Below are positions 8,311-17,546 of a stretch of 64,000 nucleotides of DNA, piece after piece. The position numbers and the translations under genes were made by a program. Numbering within the stretch: position 1 is the stretch's first letter; every line of letters starts with the position of its first letter. The notes below the pieces were generated by a model. The model saw only the letters and a program-made list of their open reading frames with translations, made no database searches and was not told where the DNA came from. The stretch comes from Bacillota bacterium (GTDB lineage Bacteria; Sysuimicrobiota; Sysuimicrobiia; Sysuimicrobiales; Segetimicrobiaceae), in contig JAJPIA010000066.1 of NCBI GenBank assembly GCA_021324975.1, positions 1 to 64,000 on the forward strand, given 5' to 3'.

Positions 8311-10347
8311 TCACCGCGTCCCCGGCGCCGCCGCGGTCTGCGGGACGTGCCCGACCGCGCTCAGGACACGATCGAGCAACCCCGCGAGGTCGACGCCGCC
8401 CGCCGCGCGGCCCGACGCGGCTTCTCCGTCGATCAACTCGCAGACGCGCTCCCGCAGCAACGTGCGCATCCGCGGAGGGTGCGACTCGAGCGCGCGATTG
8501 AGCGCGGTGACCAGCGCGTCGGACCAGAGGCGCTCGTAGGCCTCCCGCTCCGGTCCGAAGTCGAAGTCGGCGACCGGGTGCCCCGCTGCCCTGAGCGCCG
8601 TGCGCCTCGCCTCGGTCGCCGCGGCGTCGACGTGCAGATCGCCGGTGACCACGACGCCGTAATCGCGCGCGGCACGCGCCCGGCTGAGGATGCCGCGCCG
8701 GACGTCCGCGAGGACGGCAGCCGCGGCGCGTTCGAGTGGATCCCCGTACCCACCGCCGCCCGGGGTGCCGATGCGCAGCACGTCGCCGTAGCCGAGATGC
8801 AGGACGTCGATCTTGCCGATGTCGCGCTCGCCCGGGGTGCCGGGGTTGAGGACCGTGTACCCGCGGGCCCCGGCCCGTCCGCCCAGCCGCCCCCACGGCC
8901 GGAAGCGATACCGGTCCATCGCGCGCGACGTCACGGTCGCCTCCGGCGCGAGGACCTGCATCTCGATCTCGAGGCCCGCGCCGCCGCGATACCGTCCGGC
9001 GCCGCTGGAATCCGCCCGCAGCCGGTACCGCCGGATGCGCACCGGCATGTCGGCTTCGATGGCTTCCACCGGAATGTTGCGGAGAAACCCGATGGCAAAA
9101 TCGATGCCGTCGATGCCGTCCTTCATCGGACGGCCGCCGGACCCGCCGCAGAGCGGCTGGATCACGCTCACCTTGCTCTGCCCCGTCTCAAAATCCGGCA
9201 CCCGCAGCAGGAAGATGGAACCCTGCCCGGCGCCCGCAGCGGGTACGATGCCGGGACAGGCCTGCGCGAGCGCGCCCATGATGACATCCACAAGGCGAAT
9301 CTGCGTTGCCGACCGGTTGCCGACCGCGACGCCCGGCTCCGGATTCAGTACGGTGCCGCGGGGCACCTCGACCGCAACGGGGCGCGCCAGCCCGGAGTTG
9401 TAGGCGATGCCGCCGCGGACCGACCGCAGGAACCCCACGAGCGAGAAGACGAACTGCCAGTGCCCGCGGCGTGAATGGGACGGCAGGTTGTAGGACTGGC
9501 GCGTCTGCGGATCGGTGTCCGCGAAGTCGAGCGTCACGCTGCCTTGCTCGACGGTCATCCGCACCTTGAGGCGGATCGCGCGGCCGCCGCCTGAGTCCCC
9601 CTCCAGGTAGTCCCAAAACACGTACGTGCCGTCGGGAATCCTGGCAAACTCTTCGCGCGCCTGCCGCTCGGCGTAGTCCAGCACGTCGGCGATGCCCGAC
9701 CGGACCGTCTCGATCCCGTACCGCGCGATGAGCTCGCCGACCCGCCGCTCGGCGCGGGCCAGGCCCGAGATCATCGCCTTGATGTCGCCCCAGTTTTGGT
9801 CGGGGATGCGGCAGTTGGCCCGGATGAGCGCGAGCAGCTCCTCGTTGAGCACGCCGCGGCGGAAGAGCTTGGCGACCGGGATCCGCAGGCCTTCCTGGTA
9901 GATCTCGGCGCTCGACGGCGCGATGCTGCCGGGAACGATCCCCCCAACGTCCGACGAGTGCACAAACGCCCATGCGTAGCACACGACGCGGCCCCCGTGG
10001 AAAATGGGCCGCCACACGTAGATATCGGGCAGGTGCGTGGCCATCCCGCCCGTGTCCCACACGTCGTTGGAGATGAAGACGTCGCCGGGACCCACGCCGA
10101 GCGCGAGCGACCGCCGGATCGCCACGTCGCAGGGCACGCCGACCATGAGCGCCACCCCGGTGTTCATCGGCGCGCACACGACCTCGCCATCCACGGACAC
10201 GAGCACGGCCCCGAAGTCGGACGTCTCCTTGACAAACACCGTGTGCCCGGCGCGCAGCACGAGCGACGCCATCTCGTCCGCGATCGCCTGGAAGCGGTTG
10301 CGAAGGACTTCGAGCATTACGGGGCCCGTCGCCCGGGACGCGCTCAT
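8311..10347 (-). CDS. hyuB: Hydantoinase B / N-methylhydantoinase beta-subunit family
   Basis: 678 residues, slightly longer than usual for HyuB-family proteins (mostly 550-650). Family blocks are clear: VFVKETSDFGAVLVS near residue 40, FISNDVWDTGGMATHLPD near 110, FVHSSDVGG near 145, and the C-terminal PGGGGYGDPLERA. Paired with HyuA it forms an ATP-dependent hydantoinase / 5-oxoprolinase-type amidohydrolase or related carboxylase. The ATG overlaps the hyuA stop in an ATGA (10344-10347), indicating translational coupling. Substrate is uncertain because family members act on hydantoins, N-methylhydantoin or oxoproline. Confidence 0.9.
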   Translation of the reverse strand: MSASRATGPVMLEVLRNRFQAIADEMASLVLRAGHTVFVKETSDFGAVLVSVDGEVVCAPMNTGVALMVGVPCDVAIRRSLALGVGPGDVFISNDVWDTGGMATHLPDIYVWRPIFHGGRVVCYAWAFVHSSDVGGIVPGSIAPSSAEIYQEGLRIPVAKLFRRGVLNEELLALIRANCRIPDQNWGDIKAMISGLARAERRVGELIARYGIETVRSGIADVLDYAERQAREEFARIPDGTYVFWDYLEGDSGGGRAIRLKVRMTVEQGSVTLDFADTDPQTRQSYNLPSHSRRGHWQFVFSLVGFLRSVRGGIAYNSGLARPVAVEVPRGTVLNPEPGVAVGNRSATQIRLVDVIMGALAQACPGIVPAAGAGQGSIFLLRVPDFETGQSKVSVIQPLCGGSGGRPMKDGIDGIDFAIGFLRNIPVEAIEADMPVRIRRYRLRADSSGAGRYRGGAGLEIEMQVLAPEATVTSRAMDRYRFRPWGRLGGRAGARGYTVLNPGTPGERDIGKIDVLHLGYGDVLRIGTPGGGGYGDPLERAAAAVLADVRRGILSRARAARDYGVVVTGDLHVDAAATEARRTALRAAGHPVADFDFGPEREAYERLWSDALVTALNRALESHPPRMRTLLRERVCELIDGEAASGRAAGGVDLAGLLDRVLSAVGHVPQTAAAPGTR

Positions 10348-12389
10348 TGCCGCTGCACCTCCACGATCACATTCATCTGCGGGTCGACGTGCGCCCGGAA
10401 CCCCGCGGGAACGATCGTCGTGGTGTCGTCCTGTTCGATGACCGCGGGCCCCGAGAGGCGATCCCGGGCCCGCAGCGCGGGCCGTTGGTACACTGCCGCG
10501 TCGATCATGGCGCCGTCCCAGTACAGGCGGCGGGGCGTGCCCGGACCGGCGGGCCGGCCGCGCCCCGGGACCGCAGGGTGGGCCCGCGGCTTTGGCGTCA
10601 CGCCGACCACCTGCACGCGAAGGTCGACGATCTCCACGGGGGCGTCGCGGTCGACGTAACCGTACACGTCCCCGTACACGCGGTAAAATGCCTCCAGCAC
10701 CGGCGCGAGCGTTTCGCCGACGCGATCGGGCAGCGGCGTCGTTACCTCGAACGACTGGCCCGTATAGCGCATCTCCGCGGATCGCTCAAACCGGTGGGCC
10801 GCGACCGCGAGCCCCTCGCGGCGGAGCCAGACGCCGGCCTCCGCTTCCAGGTCGAGAAACGCGCGCTCGAGAGCCTCCGGCGCCAGCCGGTCGCAGCGCG
10901 CGTCGAACACGCGCACGAAGTCGGCGCGGAGATCCGCGACGAGACAGCCGAGCGCGCACAAGGCGCCGGGCACGCGGGGCACCAGTACGCGGGCCAGGCC
11001 GAGCTCGCGCGCCAGCAGGCACGCATGCGTGGGGCCGGCGCCGCCGTAGGCCACGATCGCGTATTCCTCGGCGTTGACGCCGCGGCTCGTGAGAAACGGC
11101 GTGAATCGCGCGTACATGTTCGCCGTCGCCACCTCGGTGATGGCCCACGCCGTCTCCTCGACGTCCATGCCGACCCGGTCCCCGAGCCGGGCGAGCGCGC
11201 CGCGGGCCAGCTCCGGGTCGATCGGCACGCCGCCGCCCGCGAACCGTTGCGGGTTGAGCCACCCCAGCGCGACGTACGCGTCCGTCACGGTCGGCTCGGC
11301 GCCCCCGCGCGCATAGCACGCCGGTCCCGGCTCGGACCCGGCGCTGCGCGGGCCCACCTTGACCACGCCCTCGCGGTCGACCCACGCCACCGAGCCGCCC
11401 CCTGCGCCCACCGACTTGATGTCGATCGAGGGCATGAGGATGGGGAAATCTCCCGCCTGCGCCTCGGTCGAGTACACGGGCCGGTCCGTGATGACCGAGA
11501 CATCGGCGCTGGTGCCGCCCATGTCGAAGGTGATGACGTTGGGATAGCCGGCCTGCGCGGCCACCCAATGCGCCCCGATGACCCCGGACGACGGCCCGGA
11601 AAACAGGGTCTCCACCGGCCGCTCGCCGGCGGTGCGGGCCGTCATGATCCCGCCGTTCGACTTGGTCGAGAGGACCGCCGACGCGACGCCGAGGCCGCGG
11701 AGGTCGCGCTCCAGGGCGTGAAAGTACTCCCGCATGCGCTCCCCCACGTGGGCGTTGATCACCGTCAACAGCGCGCGCTCGTACTCTCGGCGCTGCGGCC
11801 ACACCTCGCCGGACGTGCACACGAACACGCCGGGGAACCGCTCGGCGAGCCGCCGCTTGGCGGCCGCCTCGTGCTCCGCGTTGGCGTACGCGTGGAGAAA
11901 ACAGACGGCGAGCGCGCGGCAGCCCCCGGCGCACAGTTCAGCCGCCCGCGCTTCGACCTGGTCGGCGTCGAGCGGCCGTTCCACCGCGCCGGTCGGTCCG
12001 AGCCGTTCGTCGATGCCGCGGACGGCCTCGCGTGGCACGAGCGGAACGGGCGCATCGGTGAAGAAGTTTTGCGGCTCGGGCAGCCGCAGGCGCCGGATCT
12101 CCAGGATGTCTTCCATGCCGCTCGTCACGAGCAGGCCGACAGCGCTCCCGGAGCGTTCGATGAGCGTGTTGACGGCGAGGGTGGTCCCGTGGACGAAGGA
12201 TCGGATCGCGGCCGGGTCGATCGCGAGGCGCGCCGCCAGTATCCGGAGCCCCTCGGTGACGGCCGAGGCCGGCGCGCGCGGCGTTGTCGGGACCTTCAGC
12301 ACCTCGACGTCGCCCGAACCTTCATCGAGCAGGACAAAGTCCGTGAACGTGCCGCCGATGTCGACCCCGAGACGAAACCCCGGCCCCAT
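10344..12389 (-). CDS. hyuA: Hydantoinase A / N-methylhydantoinase alpha-subunit family
   Basis: 681 residues with the actin-like ATPase fold of the HyuA family. The phosphate-binding motif GVDIGGTFTDFVLLD is at residues 8-22, VHGTTLAVNTLIER at about 65-78, FDMGGTSADVSVI near 290, and GGAGPTHACLLAREL near 460. It activates the ring amide with ATP for the partner HyuB. The start ATG at 12389 follows the stop of the BNR gene by 7 bases. Co-transcription with a peptide-type transporter and the BNR protein suggests that the imported substrate is a cyclic amide or derivative (inference). Confidence 0.92.
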   Translation of the reverse strand: MGPGFRLGVDIGGTFTDFVLLDEGSGDVEVLKVPTTPRAPASAVTEGLRILAARLAIDPAAIRSFVHGTTLAVNTLIERSGSAVGLLVTSGMEDILEIRRLRLPEPQNFFTDAPVPLVPREAVRGIDERLGPTGAVERPLDADQVEARAAELCAGGCRALAVCFLHAYANAEHEAAAKRRLAERFPGVFVCTSGEVWPQRREYERALLTVINAHVGERMREYFHALERDLRGLGVASAVLSTKSNGGIMTARTAGERPVETLFSGPSSGVIGAHWVAAQAGYPNVITFDMGGTSADVSVITDRPVYSTEAQAGDFPILMPSIDIKSVGAGGGSVAWVDREGVVKVGPRSAGSEPGPACYARGGAEPTVTDAYVALGWLNPQRFAGGGVPIDPELARGALARLGDRVGMDVEETAWAITEVATANMYARFTPFLTSRGVNAEEYAIVAYGGAGPTHACLLARELGLARVLVPRVPGALCALGCLVADLRADFVRVFDARCDRLAPEALERAFLDLEAEAGVWLRREGLAVAAHRFERSAEMRYTGQSFEVTTPLPDRVGETLAPVLEAFYRVYGDVYGYVDRDAPVEIVDLRVQVVGVTPKPRAHPAVPGRGRPAGPGTPRRLYWDGAMIDAAVYQRPALRARDRLSGPAVIEQDDTTTIVPAGFRAHVDPQMNVIVEVQRQ

Positions 12390-12396
12390 GGTCGCG

Positions 12397-15300
12397 CTAC
12401 GCCTTCTCAGGCCGGCTCCTGAGGCGGATGGGCGGCACCCCGAGTTCTCGGAGCCCGTCGCTGAACGTCGCGCAGTCGCGGCGCTTCACCTCCGCCAGGC
12501 GTCCGATTTGGGCGTCGGCTCTCGCCGCCAACTCGGCGAACAGCTCGCGCGCTTGCCGGGTGGGCGCCGCGTCCGCCATGTTGCCCAGGTCGGCGAGAGT
12601 GGCGAGCTCGTTGTTCAGGCGAACGGCGAAGTGAAAAGTGTCTTCGTACGCTTCCGCCCGCCACTGAATGAGTTCCTCCTCGATGCTGTCGAGCTGCGTG
12701 TAGAGCTCTCTCGCCGCTCCGGTGAGCGCTCCGCCGGCCGGGAGCCCCTCGGCGCGCGACACCCAGGCCTGGACCTGCGCTCGAATATCGCGCACCTCCA
12801 GCACGGCGTCGTGCACCTCGCTCAATTTGTCGCGGACGTCGAGCAGGAAGTCGAACTGCTCCCTCAGATGCGCATCCGGTGCGGTCAGGCGCGGGTCCTT
12901 GTGGATCTCGAACGGCCGGCTCAGCACCGTGGCTCCCACGGTGAGGCGCACGCTGTAGGATCCGGGCAGCACGCGCGGGCCGCCGAGGAACCCAAACCAC
13001 ATCGCCGCCCCGGGCACCTCCGTCGCGCCGGGGAGCCGCATGTTCCAGACGAATCGGTTGGCGCCGCGGTCCGCGGGGACGGTCCGCATCTGATCGCTCG
13101 ACGTGAGCGCGTAGCTGCGCCCGGCATGCTCCGCCGGCTCCCCGCCCGCGCTCGAGAATTCCGCGAGGACGCGCCCGCGGGCGTCCAGAAACACGAGCTT
13201 CACCTCTTCGCGGGGCCGTTCCTGAAAGTAGTAGTGCACCACGACGCCGTCCGGCGGGTTCTCCCCCGCGTCCCGCAGCGCCGCGTGCCCGTCCGCCGTC
13301 ACGTCCGCGACGAAGCCGAACCCCCCGGCCCGGACATAGGTGCGCCCCCCGCGCCCCCGGAACGACAGCGTGTGCGCATTGAGCCGCACGGTGGCGCGCG
13401 GCGTGAACAGGTGCACCCTCGCCCGCGCGGTGTCCTCGGTGAGCTGGCGCACCGGTGACAGGTCGTCGAGCACCCAGAACGACCGTCCGTGGGTCGCGGC
13501 GACGAGCTCGGTTTCCTTGACCACCAGGTCGTGGACGGCCACGGTGGGCAGACCGCTCTGGAGCGGCTGCCACCGGGCGCCGTCGTCCAGGCTGAAATAG
13601 ACGCCGGTCTCCGTCCCGGCGTAGAGCAGGCCGCGCCGCGCCGGGTCCTCCCGGATCGCGCGGGTGATCAGGCGGTCCGGGAGGCCGCCGGCGATGCGGC
13701 TCCACGTGTGGCCGTAGTCGTTGGTCTTGAACAGGTACGGGCGCACGTCCCCGAGCTTGTACCGGGTCGCGGCGACATAGGCGACCGCGGGATCGTGAGG
13801 CGACGCCTCGAGGATGCTGATGAGCGCCCACTCCGGCAGGTCCGCCGGCGTCACGTTGCTCCACGTTTTGCCGTGATCCCGCGACACGTGCACCAGCCCG
13901 TCGTCGGACCCGGCCCAGAGGACACCCGCGGTAACGGGGGATTCGCAGAACGCGAAGATCGTGCAGTGGTACTCGGTGCCGACGTTGTCGCGCGTGATGG
14001 GCCCGCCGGACGGTCCGAGCTTGGTGCGGTCATTGCGGGTCAGGTCCGGGCTGACGATCTCCCAGCTCGCTCCCTCGTTCATCGAGCGAAAGACGTGGTT
14101 GCCGGTGACGTACAGCACGGTCGGGTCGTGCGGCGAGATCACGATCGGGAACGTCCACTGGAAGCGGTATTTCAGGCGGTCGGCGCCCCAGCCGGCCAGA
14201 TTTTGCGGCCAGACCGTGATGTCCCGCACCTCCCCGGTGCGGTGGTCGTAGCGCGTCAGCATGCCCTGGAAAATCCCGGCAAAGATCACGTTCGGGTCGT
14301 CGGGGCGGACGGCGATGTAGCCCGACTCGCTGCCGCCCACCGCGTAGTATGTATTGGGCAGAATCGCGCCGAGCGGGGACCAGCTCGGCAGCGACAGGGT
14401 CGAATTGTCCTGCTGCGCGCCGTAGATGCGATACGGCACCTGATTGTCTGTCGTCACGTGGTACATCTCGGCCGTCGGCTGATTGTACTGGGTCGACCAC
14501 GACTCGCCCCCGTTCAAGGAGACGGTCGCGCCGCCGTCGTTGCCGCTGATCATCCGCTGCGGGTTGCGCGGGTCGATCCAGAGATCGTGATGGTCGGGGT
14601 GCGGCAGCGATTTCTTGGCAAACGTGCGCCCCCCGTCGACGGACTTCCATAGGTCGATGTTCGCCACATAGAGGGTGTCGGGGTCAACGGGATCGGCGAA
14701 GATGTGCATGTAGTAGAACGGTCGCTGCCTGGGCTCCCGGTCGCTGTTGAGGCGTTCCCAGGTTGCGCCGCCGTCGTCCGAGCGGAAGATCCCGCCCGCT
14801 TCCGCCTCGACGATGGCCCAGACGCGGTCGGGCCGCGCGGGGCACACGGCGACCCCGATGCGGCCTTTGATCCCGCCCGGCAGCCCCGGACGGTCCGTCA
14901 GCTCCACCCAGGTGTCCCCGCCGTCGGCCGTCTTGAACAGCCCGCTTCCGGGTCCGCCGCTGGACAGCGCCCACGGCGTCCGATGGGCCTCCCACATCGC
15001 CGCGTACAGGATGCGCGGATTGGTCGCATCCATGCTGAGGTCGCAGGCGCCCGTGCGTTCGTTCCCGAACAGCACGCGCAGCCACGTGCGCCCGCCGTCC
15101 CTGGACCGGAACACGCCCCGCTCGGCGTGGGCATCGTAGACATGGCCGAACGCGGCCACGTACAGGACGTCGGGGTCCCGCGGGTGCACGCGGACGCGGG
15201 CAATGTGGCGGGTGTCGGCCAGGCCGGCGTGCGCCCACGTCCGCCCGCGGTCGGTGGACCGGTAAACGCCATCGCCGTCGGCCACGTTGCCGCGGATGCA

Positions 15301-15576
15301 CGATTCGCCCATGCCCGCGTAGAGCACGTTCGGGTCCGCCTCCGCGACGGCGAGGGCGCCGACCGACGAGGTCCGGAAGAACCCGTCGGAGATGTTCCGC
15401 CAGGTCCAACCGGCGTCGTCGGTCGTCCACACACCGCCGCCCGTCGATCCGAAGTAGAACCGCTGGGACTGTTCCGGATCGCCCGCCACCGCCACCACGC
15501 GTCCGCCGCGAAACGGACCGACCAATCGCCACCGGAGCGAACTGAGCACGCCGGCTTCGCGGTTCCCGTCATCCAC
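12397..15576 (-). CDS. Large BNR/VPS10-type beta-propeller protein
   Basis: About 1,059 residues from GTG 15576 (GAGGGGG about 9 bases upstream; a TTG at 15645 is possible but has no ribosome site). The first two thirds consist of BNR/sortilin-like propeller blades, seen as repeated Asp-box motifs such as STDRGRTW, SRDGGRTW, TADGGDTW, SDDGGATW, SVDGGRTF, SRDHGKTW and TNDYGHTW. The last third is helical with a DKLSEVHDAVLEVRDIRAQV segment. It belongs to the large VPS10-domain group often annotated as glycosyl hydrolase, but I see no sialidase catalytic residues. No signal peptide is evident despite a fold typical of exported proteins. It sits inside the dpp-hyuAB operon. Confidence 0.85.
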   Translation of the reverse strand: MDDGNREAGVLSSLRWRLVGPFRGGRVVAVAGDPEQSQRFYFGSTGGGVWTTDDAGWTWRNISDGFFRTSSVGALAVAEADPNVLYAGMGESCIRGNVADGDGVYRSTDRGRTWAHAGLADTRHIARVRVHPRDPDVLYVAAFGHVYDAHAERGVFRSRDGGRTWLRVLFGNERTGACDLSMDATNPRILYAAMWEAHRTPWALSSGGPGSGLFKTADGGDTWVELTDRPGLPGGIKGRIGVAVCPARPDRVWAIVEAEAGGIFRSDDGGATWERLNSDREPRQRPFYYMHIFADPVDPDTLYVANIDLWKSVDGGRTFAKKSLPHPDHHDLWIDPRNPQRMISGNDGGATVSLNGGESWSTQYNQPTAEMYHVTTDNQVPYRIYGAQQDNSTLSLPSWSPLGAILPNTYYAVGGSESGYIAVRPDDPNVIFAGIFQGMLTRYDHRTGEVRDITVWPQNLAGWGADRLKYRFQWTFPIVISPHDPTVLYVTGNHVFRSMNEGASWEIVSPDLTRNDRTKLGPSGGPITRDNVGTEYHCTIFAFCESPVTAGVLWAGSDDGLVHVSRDHGKTWSNVTPADLPEWALISILEASPHDPAVAYVAATRYKLGDVRPYLFKTNDYGHTWSRIAGGLPDRLITRAIREDPARRGLLYAGTETGVYFSLDDGARWQPLQSGLPTVAVHDLVVKETELVAATHGRSFWVLDDLSPVRQLTEDTARARVHLFTPRATVRLNAHTLSFRGRGGRTYVRAGGFGFVADVTADGHAALRDAGENPPDGVVVHYYFQERPREEVKLVFLDARGRVLAEFSSAGGEPAEHAGRSYALTSSDQMRTVPADRGANRFVWNMRLPGATEVPGAAMWFGFLGGPRVLPGSYSVRLTVGATVLSRPFEIHKDPRLTAPDAHLREQFDFLLDVRDKLSEVHDAVLEVRDIRAQVQAWVSRAEGLPAGGALTGAARELYTQLDSIEEELIQWRAEAYEDTFHFAVRLNNELATLADLGNMADAAPTRQARELFAELAARADAQIGRLAEVKRRDCATFSDGLRELGVPPIRLRSRPEKA

Positions 15577-15653
15577 GCCAACCGTCCCCCTCTCCGCCGT
15601 TCCGCGCCGGGCCGCAGGCTCGGACGCCGCGCGGCGCTTGTTCAATGTCCGGC

Positions 15654-16499
15654 CTACCGGAGCCGCGGGTCAAGGTAGTCGCGGAGCCAGTCGCCGAGCA
15701 AGTTGACGCCCAGCACCGTGACGAGAATGCCGAGACCCGGGAACGTCGTCAACCACCACGCATCGGTCATATATTCGCGGGCGTCGGCCAGCATGGAGCC
15801 CCACGTCGGCGTCGCCGTGCCGACCCCGAGACCGAGAAAACTCAAACCGGCCTCCGCCAGAATCGTGCTGGCCACCGAGAACGTCGCCACGACGATGGCC
15901 GTGCCGATCACGTTCGGCAGAGCGTGGACGAACAAGATACGCGCCACCGATGCACCCGCGGCTCGGGCCGACTGCACATATTCCCGCTCGCGGACGGACA
16001 GCACCTCCGAACGCACGACGCGCGCATAGGTGACCCAGCTCGTGAGGCCGAGGACCCCGATGATGTTGCCGAGCCCCGGACCGAGCACCGCCATCACCGC
16101 CAAGGCCAACAGGATAAACGGGAACGCAAGCTGCATGTCCCCGAAGCGCATCATCACGCGGTCGACGGCACCCCCGTAGTAGCCGCTGACGAGCCCGATG
16201 GCGGTTCCCACGGTGCCCCCGATCGCGACGGCGGTGAGCCCGACAAACAACGAGATGCGCGCGCCCACAAGCAACCGGCTCAAGACATCCCGCCCCAGGG
16301 CGTCCGTCCCGAGCCAATGCCGCGTCCCATCCTGCACGGCCAGTGGAACCAGCAACCGGTCCTGCACACGGACGAGGGCCGGCGGCTGCGGCGCGAGCCA
16401 CGGTGATGCGACCGATGCGCCCCCGACGGCGCCGAGCAGGCACGCGCCCACGATGGCCCCCGGGGAGCGGCGAAGGTTGCGCAGCGCTGGAGCGTCCAC
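15654..16499 (-). CDS. Dpp/Opp-type ABC transporter permease (DppC family)
   Basis: 281 residues. DppC hallmarks: HWLGTDALGRDVLSRLL near residue 60, DMQLAFPFILLALAV, the EAA-type loop SARAAGASVARILFVHALPN near 180, and the C-terminus LGVNLLGDWLRDYLDPRLR. About six membrane segments. GTG at 16499 follows the dppB stop by 4 bases, so the two are coupled. It forms the heterodimeric channel with the 16504-17421 product and takes substrate from the binding protein at 17547-19082. No cognate ATPase gene is nearby. Confidence 0.94.
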   Translation of the reverse strand: MDAPALRNLRRSPGAIVGACLLGAVGGASVASPWLAPQPPALVRVQDRLLVPLAVQDGTRHWLGTDALGRDVLSRLLVGARISLFVGLTAVAIGGTVGTAIGLVSGYYGGAVDRVMMRFGDMQLAFPFILLALAVMAVLGPGLGNIIGVLGLTSWVTYARVVRSEVLSVREREYVQSARAAGASVARILFVHALPNVIGTAIVVATFSVASTILAEAGLSFLGLGVGTATPTWGSMLADAREYMTDAWWLTTFPGLGILVTVLGVNLLGDWLRDYLDPRLR

Positions 16500-16503
16500 G
16501 GGA

Positions 16504-17421
16504 TCAGTCGTACCGCACGCGGGGATCGAGATACCCGTACGCGATATCCACGCACAGGTTCAGGAACACGAATACGGTCGCGATCAGGATCACCGCGGTC
16601 TCGACGATCGGAAAGTCCTTCTCGTAGATCGCGTTGACGACCAACCGGCCGATGCCGGGCCAACCGAACACGGTTTCCGTGATCACCGCGCCCCCGAGCA
16701 GCACGCCGAAATCGAGCCCGATGAGCGTCACGATCGGCATCAGGGCGTTGCGCAGCGCGTGGCGGTAGACGACCGCGGCGCCCGAGAGGCCCTTTGCGTG
16801 CGCGGTCCGGATGAAATCGTGGCCGAGGGCATCGAGCATCGACGCCCGGACGACGCGCGCCGTGCGCCCCATCGAGTACGTCGCGAGCGTAACGCCCGGC
16901 AGCACCAAGTGCGCGATGCCGCCGCGGCCGGACACCGGCAGCCACCGCAGGTCGACGCCGAAGAACAGGATGAGCAGCAGGCCCAGCCAGAACCCCGGCG
17001 TCGACTGTCCGACCAGTCCCCCGACCATGCTCGCGGCGTCGATCAGCGTCCCCCGGCGCGTTGCGGCGACCACGCCGAGCGGCAACGCCACCGCCAGCGA
17101 CAGGGCCATGGCGGCGAGCGCGAGCTCCAGCGTCGCCGGCATCCGCTCCAGCACAAGCGGCAACGCCGGGATGCGGTTGCGCAGCGAGACCCCAAAATCG
17201 CCCCGCACGGCATGGCCGAGAAAATCCCCGTACTGGACGTACCAGGGGCGGTCGAAGCCCATCTGATGCCGAAAGTCCGTGATCTGCGCGCGCGTGTAGT
17301 TCTCCGGGATCATGAGGTACGTCGGGTCACCCGATAGGAACAGGATCGCGAAGGCGATAAAGCTGACGCCGACGAGCACCGTCAGCGAATCGAGGAATCG
17401 ACGGACGACAAACGGCGCCAC
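16504..17421 (-). CDS. Dpp/Opp-type ABC transporter permease (DppB family)
   Basis: 305 residues, six membrane segments. It opens with FVVRRFLDSLTVLVGVSFIAF and the LSGDPTYLMIP motif. It contains GQSTPGFWLGLLLILFFG (about 130), the EAA loop TAHAKGLSGAAVVYRHALRNALMP (given in part), and ends ALLDPRVRYD-like (GYLDPRVRYD). GTG at 17421. It pairs with DppC just downstream and follows the binding-protein gene by 125 bases. Confidence 0.94.
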   Translation of the reverse strand: MAPFVVRRFLDSLTVLVGVSFIAFAILFLSGDPTYLMIPENYTRAQITDFRHQMGFDRPWYVQYGDFLGHAVRGDFGVSLRNRIPALPLVLERMPATLELALAAMALSLAVALPLGVVAATRRGTLIDAASMVGGLVGQSTPGFWLGLLLILFFGVDLRWLPVSGRGGIAHLVLPGVTLATYSMGRTARVVRASMLDALGHDFIRTAHAKGLSGAAVVYRHALRNALMPIVTLIGLDFGVLLGGAVITETVFGWPGIGRLVVNAIYEKDFPIVETAVILIATVFVFLNLCVDIAYGYLDPRVRYD

Positions 17422-17546
17422 GGACCGTCCCGGACGTCATCGCGCGGCCCCGCCGGCGCGCCTGCTTCCCACCCCACGTACGGCGCGGCCGGAGCCCCAT
17501 CGGACGGCCGGGCGGCGGTCACCGACGCGCGCTCCGATGTGGAGCC

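Noticed and set aside
12397-15576. Sialidase or glycosyl hydrolase function for the BNR protein
   Set aside because: Asp-boxes mark only the propeller fold; I could not identify the Arg triad, Tyr or Glu of sialidases.
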